From NCBI RefSeq assembly GCF_014762745.1, contig NZ_JABURJ010000052.1:28517-92516 (forward strand): a stretch of 64,000 bases of DNA, in the 5' to 3' direction. Shown here piece by piece: positions 9,332 to 18,200 of the stretch. Below the pieces are notes generated by a model that saw only the letters and a list, made by a program, of their open reading frames with translations, ran no database searches and was not told the DNA's origin. This stretch comes from Kangiella sp. Lineage in GTDB: Bacteria; Pseudomonadota; Gammaproteobacteria; Enterobacterales; Kangiellaceae. Numbering within the stretch: position 1 is the stretch's first letter; every line of letters begins with the position of its first letter. Both the position numbers and the translations under genes were made by a program.

Positions 9332-10168
9332 ATGAGTATTAATGAATTATCAGCAAGTAAAAGTTTCGGTGGTTGGCATAAGCAATTCAGCCACTCTTCA
9401 AAGGTGCTCAACTGCGATATGCGTTTTGCGGTGTATTTGCCGCCTCAAGCTGAGCTGGGTAAAAAGCTGCCAGTGTTGTACTGGTTGTCGGGGCTGACCT
9501 GCACCGATGAAAACTTTATGCAGAAAGCTGGTGCGCATCGTGTAGCAGCTGAACTGGGTATTATCATTGTAGCTCCGGACACTAGTCCGCGAGGCGATGA
9601 TGTGGCGGATGATGATGGTTATGACCTCGGTAAAGGTGCGGGCTTTTATGTCAACGCCACGCAGGAACCGTGGAAAAAGCATTACCAGATGTATGATTAC
9701 ATCGTGAAAGAATTGCCCGCTCTTATTCAGGACAATTTTTCCGTCAGTGAAAAAGCGGCCATCAGCGGTCATTCCATGGGCGGACATGGCGCATTGATGA
9801 TTGCCTTGCGTAATCCGGATATGTTTGTATCAGTATCGGCGTTCAGTCCGATAGTGAATCCGATGAATTGTCCCTGGGGACAAAAAGCCTTTACTGCCTA
9901 TTTAGGTGATGACAAAGAGGAGTGGCAACAATACGATAGCTGTTACCTTTTGCAGCAAGCCGAACAGCAAACTCCTATGCTGGTATCACAAGGCGAAGCG
10001 GATCAGTTTTTAGTGGAGCAACTTAAAACAGAAACTCTGGAAGCGATTGTCGAAGAAAAGTCCGCTCCGGTGACTATCGAAAGACATGATGGTTATGACC
10101 ATAGCTATTACTTTATCGCCAGCTTTATTGAGCAGCACTTAAGGTTTCATGCCAAGCATTTGGCTTAA
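9332..10168 (+). CDS. frmB: S-formylglutathione hydrolase
   Basis: Alpha/beta-hydrolase (esterase D type) that splits S-formylglutathione to formate and glutathione, the second step after FrmA. 278 aa, normal for the family. The nucleophile elbow [10 protein letters not shown] carries the catalytic Ser; the Asp is in EADQFL and the His in GYDHSYYF near the C-terminus. The N-terminal segment [16 protein letters not shown] is characteristic of this family. Its stop is 10168, just before the displaced norB terminator and the accessory island. ATG 9332 is preceded by AAGGGAG. Confidence 0.95.
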   Translation: MSINELSASKSFGGWHKQFSHSSKVLNCDMRFAVYLPPQAELGKKLPVLYWLSGLTCTDENFMQKAGAHRVAAELGIIIVAPDTSPRGDDVADDDGYDLGKGAGFYVNATQEPWKKHYQMYDYIVKELPALIQDNFSVSEKAAISGHSMGGHGALMIALRNPDMFVSVSAFSPIVNPMNCPWGQKAFTAYLGDDKEEWQQYDSCYLLQQAEQQTPMLVSQGEADQFLVEQLKTETLEAIVEEKSAPVTIERHDGYDHSYYFIASFIEQHLRFHAKHLA

Positions 10169-10190
10169 CCATTTTTTCTAAATATTAAGC

Positions 10191-10218
10191 AAAAAAAAGA
10201 GGTGCTAATTGGCACCTC
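10191..10218 (-). terminator. Terminator of the left norB 3'-end copy (also ends the toxin/immunity operon)
   Basis: GAGGTGCTAATTGGCACCTC (10199-10218) is a near-perfect palindrome; read leftward it is followed by a run of eight T. It differs from the norB terminator at 18761-18780 at a single base, so the two are copies. Confidence 0.85.
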
Positions 10219-10253
10219 AAGTTTTGTGAAGAGTGTTGTTATTGATTTAACAT

Positions 10254-10340
10254 CTATGCGCCTTCTTCAATCGGCTTACCAACAGGCGAAGCGCCATCCA
10301 ACAATTCTTGTGTAGGGGCGAGTGGCGCTCGTCCGATTGA
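10254..10340 (-). pseudogene. 3' fragment of a norB-like gene (C-terminus only)
   Basis: Read leftward, 28 codons ending at TAG (10254-10256) give SIGRAPLAPTQELLDGAS then PVGKPIEEGA-stop. The intact NorB in this window ends REPAEGAHQ then PVGKPVEEGA-stop. Both copies are followed by the same palindromic terminator. Upstream of the fragment the frame closes and the sequence runs into a REP-like hairpin, so nothing upstream can supply a full gene. I read it as the old host end of norB, displaced when the CRISPR island arrived, or as a remnant of a second norB. No start codon; not expected to be translated. Confidence 0.7.
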
Positions 10341-10341
10341 A

Positions 10342-10378
10342 TGTCGGATGACGCCATGTATGACTTATCCGAACTACG
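10342..10378. repeat. REP-like hairpin at the left island edge
   Basis: TGTCGGAT...TTATCCGAACTACG: arms TCGGAT (10344-10349) and ATCCGA (10367-10372). The layout resembles REP/BIME elements common in gammaproteobacteria. It sits between the norB fragment and the first island gene. Confidence 0.45.
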
Positions 10379-10389
10379 TGTGAATACTA

Positions 10390-10968
10390 TCAATACCCGC
10401 TAATCGCTTTAAGCTCATCGACTTTTTGTTGGACATCTTTAGCGGTCAAGCGAACCCCAGCCGCTTCCTGCTCATCAAACCAGGCCAGTATTTCATTAAT
10501 ATTCTGACGAGGAGTAGCTATGCAGTGATCGGGATTTTTAACGTACACAGGGGGGCTGGCGATATTACTGCCTGAATAGAAAAAGCAGTAGTGGTAGCTA
10601 TGTCTATCCAGCTGGTTATTAAGAACCGGCCATACAGCAAGGCTGGATATTATGCCCAGCAAAATAATGGTTGAAAGGACTTTCGAGGTTTTATTCACTT
10701 TTTGGAAAGTTAATTTTTTTAATATCCTTAAAACTATCAGATAAATTAGACAAAAAGCTGCTAAGGCAGCACTGATAAGGAAAAGCCCCATTTTTGTTGC
10801 TTTAACGTAATAGCTGTTTGCATTAATCCTTTCGAATATGCCAAGTGATAATTCATAGCTGTTTATGAGAGCGTATAACGCACAACCCAATATTACCGTC
10901 CCACTTATTACGCCTAAGATTACTTCCTTAATGGTGAGTTCTTCTAATAAAGCATTATCTTTATTCAT
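10390..10968 (-). CDS. Multi-span membrane protein, possible immunity partner
   Basis: 192 aa. Three clear hydrophobic spans: about 14-34 (VILGVISGTVILGCALYALI), 60-82 (LFLISAALAAFCLIYLIVL) and 97-116 (LSTIILLGIISSLAVWPVL). A C-terminal domain of about 75 residues follows, with two cysteines (in YHYCFFYSG and NPDHC) that could form a periplasmic disulfide, and an alpha-helical end. No family recognised with confidence. Its ATG overlaps the stop of the upstream gene by ATGA, so the two are translated together. A small polytopic membrane protein coupled to a glycine-rich membrane-inserting protein is the usual shape of a pore-forming toxin/immunity pair; this is inference. Confidence 0.6.
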   Translation of the reverse strand: MNKDNALLEELTIKEVILGVISGTVILGCALYALINSYELSLGIFERINANSYYVKATKMGLFLISAALAAFCLIYLIVLRILKKLTFQKVNKTSKVLSTIILLGIISSLAVWPVLNNQLDRHSYHYCFFYSGSNIASPPVYVKNPDHCIATPRQNINEILAWFDEQEAAGVRLTAKDVQQKVDELKAISGY

Positions 10969-12020
10969 CGATATATATTTCTCGTATCTGGAATATTAAA
11001 TAATCTATGCAAAAAACCTTCAGGGTCTCGTTGGGAAAGAGATATAGAATTTGATGTGCTTTTTGAAAGTTGCTTAATATTATCAGTTAGCTTTTCAAGG
11101 GCATAATCAATGCTCGGAGCAACAACTACTTTTGAAATCAACGTAAATGTATTGAGTTGTGTTACTTTGATTTTCAAGTGTTTCTCCATAGACTTAAGAG
11201 TCTCAACAAAATACTTTGTTAGTTTCTCGCCAAATAAGTTTGAGAGCCCGTAAGATATTAACCCACAAACTGCAAATACTGCTAATAATGGTCCTATAGC
11301 TAAACCTGTAACCGCTATGCCAGTGAGCGTAAGGCCTGTCCAAATTATTCCTGCTCCTGCAGCTGCAATAACTACATCTGCAGCCAGGCCACCCACAAAA
11401 TGATGCCAGGTAAGCTCATCCCTCATCAACTGATCCATACCATGAAACCAGACTGAAAAGATAACGGTTACGATGCCGCCGCCGCGAATAGCATTGCCAG
11501 CGCCAGCTTTGCCTAAGCCCATGCTAACAACTTTAGGGTTATTGGCTAAATAGCGTGTTCCGGTCAGGTGAGTTCTTAAGGCAGGGTTGCCCTTCAATAT
11601 GATATAGCTTGCACCAGCATAATTCTGAATACGAAACTTGCTAAACAAGTTACCGCCTCGTTTCATTTCGGCTGCAAGAACGACTAAGGCCTTAGCATCA
11701 ACAAAGGAGGGTATAAAGCCACCCGCACTCTTGATCATGGTTCGATTCTCTTCCCACTCCAGCTTTGCGGTTTCTGTTATCAGTCCTTTTTTGACTAACT
11801 GCTGCAAGGCCAGTTGAATCGTATCGTCTTCCGAATAACCTTTTCGCTGATAATACTTTTTCATAAAATCCCAGAACTCATCAGGGCTCATAACAACCAG
11901 TGTATGACTGTTCTTTTTTAATAAAGCGTCAAGAGGAAGGGGGGAATCATTAGACTGTTGTTTATTACGGTTTAGGTAGGCTTTAATTCTGGCGTTTTGT
12001 TGAATTTCGAATCCTGTCAT
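10965..12020 (-). CDS. Glycine-rich membrane-inserting protein, candidate pore-forming toxin/effector
   Basis: 351 aa without a signal peptide. The soluble N-terminal half (1-150) includes SPDEFWDFMKKYYQRKGYSEDD and a segment YAGASYIILKGNPALRTHLTGTRYL. A hydrophobic hairpin-rich core follows at about 185-265, with GGGIVTVIFSVWF and a long Gly/Ala stretch VVIAAAGAGIIWTGLTLTG then GLAIGPLLAVFAVCGLISYG. The end is an amphipathic Lys-rich region. A soluble N-part plus a buried hydrophobic core and no export signal recalls colicin-like or secreted pore-forming effectors, but I cannot name a family. Start ATG 12020 has AGGAAAG 4 nt upstream. It lies in the CRISPR island and is transcribed toward the norB fragment. 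Confidence 0.6.
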   Translation of the reverse strand: MTGFEIQQNARIKAYLNRNKQQSNDSPLPLDALLKKNSHTLVVMSPDEFWDFMKKYYQRKGYSEDDTIQLALQQLVKKGLITETAKLEWEENRTMIKSAGGFIPSFVDAKALVVLAAEMKRGGNLFSKFRIQNYAGASYIILKGNPALRTHLTGTRYLANNPKVVSMGLGKAGAGNAIRGGGIVTVIFSVWFHGMDQLMRDELTWHHFVGGLAADVVIAAAGAGIIWTGLTLTGIAVTGLAIGPLLAVFAVCGLISYGLSNLFGEKLTKYFVETLKSMEKHLKIKVTQLNTFTLISKVVVAPSIDYALEKLTDNIKQLSKSTSNSISLSQRDPEGFLHRLFNIPDTRNIYR

Positions 12021-12136
12021 TGCTCTTTCCTTGGTTTCCTTTGCAAGCGGGCAATATTACTGGATGTCGCAGTTTCAATTCAATGAACCAGTCGAGAGGT
12101 TATAGCTTTAGGTTATATTGATGGAATGATGCTTAG

Positions 12137-12167
12137 TAGGCTGGGATGAGTTTACGAATCCCAGCAA
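12137..12167. repeat. REP-like hairpin bordering the CRISPR array
   Basis: GTAGGCTGGGATGAG...AATCCCAGCA: arms GCTGGGAT (12140-12147) and ATCCCAGC (12158-12165). This resembles the widespread gammaproteobacterial palindrome family with a GTAGG(T/C)TGGGAT head. A related element in the opposite orientation lies at 18704-18742, beyond tracrRNA, so the CRISPR-Cas module is bracketed. Confidence 0.45.
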
Positions 12168-12190
12168 TCAAATTTTTCCTTTAAGAAACT

Positions 12191-13942
12191 CGGGGGGGGG
12201 GGGGACAATTTCCTATCTGATAAACTGCGAGGGCTGCGACATCACCATTCACGCCGGTTGCGGTTTAAGCACAATTTCCTATCTGATAAACTGAGTCGGC
12301 AACGGAAGCGCCTATCACTTCGGTTGCGGTTTAAGCACAATTTCCTATCTGATAAACTTCTATAGGTCAAACTGTTACCAAGTGGCGTGTTGCGGTTTAA
12401 GCACAATTTCCTATCTGATAAACTGGAAGTGTATTTCCTAAAGCTATGGCTAAAGTTGCGGTTTAAGCACAATTTCCTATCTGATAAACTTCACCTATTC
12501 AGCACGCGCCAAACGATCTTGTTGCGGTTTAAGCACAATTTCCTATCTGATAAACTATTTCCTGCCTGTTGGTGTGATGATTTTGTGTTGCGGTTTAAGC
12601 ACAATTTCCTATCTGATAAACTGAAGTTAAAAGGAGTGGGTATGCGTAACAAGTTGCGGTTTAAGCACAATTTCCTATCTGATAAACTCATTCAAACCGA
12701 AATATGGTGTAGTGATACGTTGCGGTTTAAGCACAATTTCCTATCTGATAAACTAACAGCGTTTCGAGATAGTTCGTAATACTTGTTGCGGTTTAAGCAC
12801 AATTTCCTATCTGATAAACTCTCAGCCCCTTTCTTAAAGCCGGAGTAATAGTTGCGGTTTAAGCACAATTTCCTATCTGATAAACTATGAAAACACCGTA
12901 ACCGTTGCTGAGTATTGTTGCGGTTTAAGCACAATTTCCTATCTGATAAACTTTTTGCGTAGGTTGATATTTCTCCAGCTAGGTTGCGGTTTAAGCACAA
13001 TTTCCTATCTGATAAACTAGTTATTATCTGGTATGATGATGACAAAGGGTTGCGGTTTAAGCACAATTTCCTATCTGATAAACTGTGTGTCCCATAGCAT
13101 ACCTCCACGTTTAAGTTGCGGTTTAAGCACAATTTCCTATCTGATAAACTCGAAAGCGCAACATAAGGCAATCCATGAGCGTTGCGGTTTAAGCACAATT
13201 TCCTATCTGATAAACTGACAGGCGCTTATTCATGCCCGAACCGGCAGTTGCGGTTTAAGCACAATTTCCTATCTGATAAACTTGAAACAGTTAGTAAAAC
13301 TAAGCGCATCAGGTTGCGGTTTAAGCACAATTTCCTATCTGATAAACTAGCAGGCTTCCGGCATTGCCGACGAGGACAGTTGCGGTTTAAGCACAATTTC
13401 CTATCTGATAAACTTTTTGAAACCAAAATTGGAAGGGAGCAGATGTTGCGGTTTAAGCACAATTTCCTATCTGATAAACTCCATCCTCTGCACGAATAAC
13501 AATAGGCTTTGTTGCGGTTTAAGCACAATTTCCTATCTGATAAACTGTATGCTTTGTTCATAAAGCGTCCTTCGTTGTTGCGGTTTAAGCACAATTTCCT
13601 ATCTGATAAACTTACCTCGATGTTATAAAGTTGATGTCGAAAGTTGCGGTTTAAGCACAATTTCCTATCTGATAAACTACTGACCACGCGAAAGAGCGGA
13701 TGCTCCAAGTTGCGGTTTAAGCACAATTTCCTATCTGATAAACTTCAGGCAATGCGAACCCTAACTAACGAAATGTTGCGGTTTAAGCACAATTTCCTAT
13801 CTGATAAACTTGATTGACTTTCTCATGGTAGTAACCTTTTGTTGCGGTTTAAGCACAATTTCCTATCTGATAAACTGCGTGGTTATGAAATGCCATTAAG
13901 CATCTTGTTGCGGTTTAAGCACAATTTCCTATCTGATAAACT
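12191..13942 (+). CRISPR. Type II-C CRISPR array, 27 repeats and 26 spacers
   Basis: The repeat is 36 nt, beginning GTTGCGGTTTAAGC and ending CTATCTGATAAACT. Repeats start at 12257 and then every 66 nt to 13907; all 26 full repeats read identical and all 26 spacers are 30 nt and distinct. The first repeat (12191-12226) keeps its last 22 nt, while its first 14 nt read C followed by 13 G. crRNA orientation is the + strand: the repeat begins GTTG as in type II-C systems, and the + strand tracrRNA anti-repeat pairs with it. The last nine bases of every repeat, TGATAAACT, fit an extended -10 promoter (TGnTAnAnT), the arrangement known from Neisseria type II-C arrays, so each spacer is probably transcribed from the repeat before it. 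A terminator follows at 13955. The array is convergent with cas9-cas1-cas2. Confidence 0.98.
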
Positions 13943-13954
13943 CTATGAGTCGAT

Positions 13955-13979
13955 AAGCCCCTGATTTCAGGGGCTTTTT
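13955..13979 (+). terminator. Terminator closing the CRISPR array
   Basis: AAGCCCCTGA/TCAGGGGCTT is a perfect 10-bp stem with a 2-nt loop and a following T-run on the + strand, 12 nt after the last repeat. It stops array transcription before it runs antisense into cas2. Confidence 0.85.
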
Positions 13980-14004
13980 CGTTATTGGAGCGGCTGTAAA
14001 GTGG

Positions 14005-14334
14005 TTAAAAGAGGGCAAGCTGATCAGGGATTTCGGCATTTTCTACTAGGGTTCTATCGTGAAAATACAGAATATCACTGAATTGTTTGTCGGTGAAAAA
14101 GAGAATGCTAACCTTGCCATTGGCGGGTAAAGCCTCTTTTATTCTCTTAACAATCGGTATACTTCGTTCTTTTTCGCCAATAAACCGGAAGTAAACTGAA
14201 AACTGGGACATTTCAAAACCTTCATCCAGCAAAAAGTTACGAAACTGTGTCGCAGACCGTCTTTCTGCTTTTTCCGTTACCGGTAGATCGAACATTACCA
14301 TGAGCCACATAAGTCTAAATTTACTCTTATCCAT
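14005..14334 (-). CDS. cas2: CRISPR-associated endonuclease Cas2
   Basis: 109 aa, the size of type II Cas2. The ferredoxin-like fold is visible from LMVMFDLPVTEKAERRSATQFRNFLLDEGFEMSQFSVYFRF; the Asp in MFDLP is the conserved metal-site residue and the following helix carries R-T-F-type residues. Cas2 dimers bridge two Cas1 dimers in the spacer-integration complex. Its ATG overlaps the end of cas1 by 8 nt, so the adaptation genes are translationally coupled. It ends 63 nt from the array, whose transcription runs toward it and is stopped by the terminator between them. Confidence 0.95.
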   Translation of the reverse strand: MDKSKFRLMWLMVMFDLPVTEKAERRSATQFRNFLLDEGFEMSQFSVYFRFIGEKERSIPIVKRIKEALPANGKVSILFFTDKQFSDILYFHDRTLVENAEIPDQLALF

Positions 14335-15244
14335 TGAGAATCGCTTGCAGGTTTAACAGGCTTGGGTTGGGGTATTGCAACATGACTTTCTTGTCTTCGT
14401 AGCTTTTGTTGAGTGAGCGCACGAGTAATTGAATATGGTTTAGCAAGGAGCTAGTGAAATCATTAGATTCCAACTCAACAGACAATATAGACACCAGCCG
14501 TGATTTTATTTCAGGAGTGAGTTCATCTACACCTTCCTGTAAATGTAGCTTCCAAACCAGTAGATCAATAAAGGGGCGGAAGGGCTCCATCAGGTCATCG
14601 ACCAGTCGAAAAGGATTATTCTTATTGCGGTGAAATAGTCCGATGGCTGGATGGAGGCCGCCAGCAACAACCGCTCTTGCTGTAGCTGACCGTAAAACAA
14701 TATAGCCATAATTGAGTAAATTGTTAGGTGCTGGACCATTGCGATAGCGCTTGAAATTTTCACCGAGGAGTATAGGCCAATAACGCTTTGCTGCCTGTCC
14801 TTCTAGATTCTCTTTGTCGCCTGAGCTGACTTTTTTGCTGAGCTGGTAAAAAGCGCCTGCGGGTAAACTTAATGCTTCTAGCGTTTGTCCCTGACGATAA
14901 ATTTTCTGGCTTACCAGCGATTTCCACAGTTGTTTCTTGAGGGGGAGGCTGACATCCAGCTGATTATCAATTTTTGCGGATTGGTTGTAATGGCCATCTA
15001 GGGGCCAAAGTACAGAAACAGGGATGAAGGCTTGATTGCATACTACCAGAGGAATGTTTCTCTTGGAGAGTTCCATTAAAAGGCTTTGACTGTATATCAG
15101 GCCGTGTGCGGAGCCAATAATACTGTTGATATCGTCTATGGGGACCTTCCCGATTAGATCCCCTGACTCCTTGATTTCGATAAAGCCTCTGTGGATAGAG
15201 AGGTAGCGATTATCTTGACTGATTTCTAACATCCTTGTGGACAT
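14327..15244 (-). CDS. cas1: CRISPR-associated endonuclease/integrase Cas1
   Basis: 305 aa. Catalyses insertion of new spacers at the array with Cas2. The N-terminal beta domain includes IDDINSIIGSAHGLIYSQSLLMELSKRNIPLVVCN. The catalytic helical domain has LLNYGYIVLRSATARAVVAGGLHPAIGLFHRNKNNPFRLVDDLMEPFRPFIDLLVW, which contains the conserved H-x-x-x-x-x-H-type and D-x-x-E residues of the type II Cas1 active site. It begins 2 nt after the cas9 stop and overlaps cas2, so cas9-cas1-cas2 is a single operon. No csn2 or cas4 is present, which is what defines subtype II-C. Confidence 0.96.
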   Translation of the reverse strand: MSTRMLEISQDNRYLSIHRGFIEIKESGDLIGKVPIDDINSIIGSAHGLIYSQSLLMELSKRNIPLVVCNQAFIPVSVLWPLDGHYNQSAKIDNQLDVSLPLKKQLWKSLVSQKIYRQGQTLEALSLPAGAFYQLSKKVSSGDKENLEGQAAKRYWPILLGENFKRYRNGPAPNNLLNYGYIVLRSATARAVVAGGLHPAIGLFHRNKNNPFRLVDDLMEPFRPFIDLLVWKLHLQEGVDELTPEIKSRLVSILSVELESNDFTSSLLNHIQLLVRSLNKSYEDKKVMLQYPNPSLLNLQAILNG

Positions 15245-15246
15245 AA

Positions 15247-18200
15247 CTACTCCTTTTTAATCTTATGAGCTTTCCGAGCATGACCGGGGTCTTTTACCTT
15301 GCCTAGCGGGTCTACGAATACTTTACGTGCATTTTTCTCTTGTAGCTGCTTTGCTGATGCGGCCCAGCTAGATTTGTCTTTTTCTTCTTTAGCGATTAAG
15401 TGACTTCTTAGATAAACTAGGCCATTTGTAATTTTTTTAACTCGCCTTATTTCAGTATTATCTTTGTTGTCAAAAGCAACCATATCATTGATCTGTAATC
15501 GCATAATGCGCCAGGCAGTCGGATTATCTTTGCGCCACTGAGGGGTAAAGTCAGACTGGTGTGCATCAAACATGGATATAATCTCTGATTGCCACTTGCC
15601 TGCCTTTTTACCTTTGTCGGTACACCAGATATCGGCACAATAATTGCTACCGCCTTGAACGTATCGGTAGGGTTTCCCAGTTTTGTCTTTGATGGGAATC
15701 ATTACATCATCGGACTTTTCAATATGTACTCGAACCCGGCGAATATTATGTTGCTTTGCATATTGAGCTAAAAAGTCCTGCCATTGCTTTTTAGTGGGCT
15801 TGGTCGCTAACTGCTCCAATAAATCTTCCCTAATGCTGGTGTTAGCTATTTCCAATATTTTTTTCTCTTTGTCTTCAATATTTAGGAAAGGCTTGCGTGT
15901 AGCATAAATGCCAGTGTTCTTTTTGGTGCCATCACAGATGCGCCCATAATAGGTTTCTTCATGCAAAGAGCCTATCGTGGTAGAGCCGTTTGGCTTACCG
16001 TGATCTGGTTTATAGGAGATGACGATATCATCAACCAGCTCCTGAATTTTTGAGCGCTCGAAACCTTCAAATGGGTATTCGAGTTTTTCTAAGAGTTTGT
16101 CAGTGTCATGAGCACGCTTTGATGCTTTGGATACTTTGTTGAGCGTGTTGCGGCTGGTACAGGCAACTACTAAGGCATCAATGGCATGATGCCTATGATC
16201 AGAACGATCTTTTGAGTCATCATCGCTGATCAGGCTGTTTAAGCCCCAATGATGCCTAAGCATTGATGTTAGCTGACCAGTTACAGCAACCACCTTGTCC
16301 TTGTGACAGGCATAAGTCATGTATTCTCTGGCCACTCGGGTCATATAGCGGGTGTCATTAAGCATTCTTGCTAATAAATCGCCATTATCGCCTTTCCATT
16401 TTTCCCAAGCGTTAGGTTCAAACCGCCAACGTTTATTTTTATTCGCAAAATTTTCTACCCGGGCAATAATAGCCTCCCAATCATAACCTTCTGGGCTATG
16501 TCCGAAGGCTTCAAAAGGCGATTGGTTACCTTTGAGTCTGTTGGCATCTCTATGAGACAGCACCTTGTTTGCCCTTGAGTCGTCATAACTTAACGAGAAG
16601 GGCAATAAGTGCTCTACTTCGTACGCTGAATTGAAAATATCGTGTGCTGAAATGATGTCTCCTGTAAATGGACAACAACGCTCATTAGGCGATTCAGCGA
16701 GGTCTTCCCAAAGTTTATATTTCATTCGGTTTTGATAGTTCTTGGCGATCCCAAGTTTTTCTAGCTCTTCGTTGATACGTTCATTATCATCTCGCCCTTT
16801 TCTTAAGTCTCGCTCGAGCTTTGAGTATTGGTCAGCACCGAGTGGAAGTTCTCTTGCAAGCTCCAGGTGTATTTCTTCGGGAGCAGACTTTAATCGCTTT
16901 ATCAACGCATTAACAACAGTTTTTAACTGATTCAGGGCTATGTGAACAGTAGGGTTGTTGATCTTTCCATAATATTGCTCGGGAGTAGCTTCCTCACCTA
17001 ATGAACGATCTCCACCTAATACATAGCGCTGCAGGAGTTGTCCATAGTATGGAAGGTTCCCTTCATTATAAACTTCACCTGTATGGAATTGACTGTGGTC
17101 TATGCCTTCTTCTTTACAGGCTTTATCGTAAGTTAAACCATTTTCCATATGAGGATTTATTTTGATGGCTGCCTTGAGACTGATGCTTGCGTACCCCGGC
17201 GGGAGTTTAGCAGATGCAATAGAGCTGAGCTGAGATTCGCTTAAATCGAAGTTATCCGATAACCAGCTTTTTAAATCTTCTTTGTTGGTAACAGTAACAA
17301 TTTTATCAACAATCTGGTTTTGTGTATCGAGATCAAGATCTAACCATTCGGTTCCAAAGGCTTCGTCATCAGAAAGTCTAAAGCTTGTCAGATCGCAGTT
17401 TAATCCTTTTCGGCCAAGCTCTTCGAGGTTAAATGAAGATGCTCGGTTAAGATTGGTGAGTTTTTTTATTTTTGCCCAGGTCAGCAATCCATTTTTGTTT
17501 ACTTCTGTAAAATTGGTTGTCAGCTCTTTTAGAATAATATCCTTCTGCTGCTTTGTAAGGTCAGGATCGTCGGGAGTATACTTTTTCAATTGCAAGTTTG
17601 CGACTTCCTGAAAAATTCTGAACCTTTGTATTTCTGGATAACCCAAGCGACCTCTTTTTTCCCCTTCAATCAAGGTACACCAGCCTGGTTCAGGAATTTG
17701 TAATGGTCGTTGCTCTATGATGATATCCATTAGCTCTTGTTGAATATCAGGTGTAAGGTTTTCTGGATAGTACTTCGTTTGGTGCGAAAGAATGGTTTTA
17801 ACCTCCTGTTCCATCATTTCTCGTGAAATATAAAAGTCCCATTCATTCTTACCCTTCACTGAGTTAGGTCTAAGTCTTACCGTATTTTTATTCTTATGCT
17901 TCTCATATAAAAACTGACCTACTGTTTTGCAATTTAGCTGTTCTTGAAGTTCCTGTATTCCTCCTTTCATCCCTGTTAATTCAGAATCAGAGGTATCATC
18001 GAGTATTCTATTGCTCTTAAACCCACGACGCTGGTTGATATGAAATAGTGCGCGGCCTAACTCAAAAAGAGGAACCTGTTTTGTCGCTGATTCTGCGCGA
18101 GCTTTCCAAGGGTCAATTTCTTCAACTTTTTTTCGCTCTGCCTTATCTTTTGGCATAAAGCCATATTTGATAAGCGCATTTAGAAGTTTGTTGCGTCTTT

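Noticed and set aside
12242..13726. Several open frames of 60-170 codons on both strands over the array, with repeated LRFKHNFLSDKL or SLSDRKLCLNRN
   Set aside because: They are produced by the 66-nt repeat period (a multiple of 3) and have no ribosome sites; the region is the CRISPR array.
15447..17611. Open frames antisense or out of frame within cas9
   Set aside because: Shadows of the strongly supported Cas9 frame, no motifs and no start signals.
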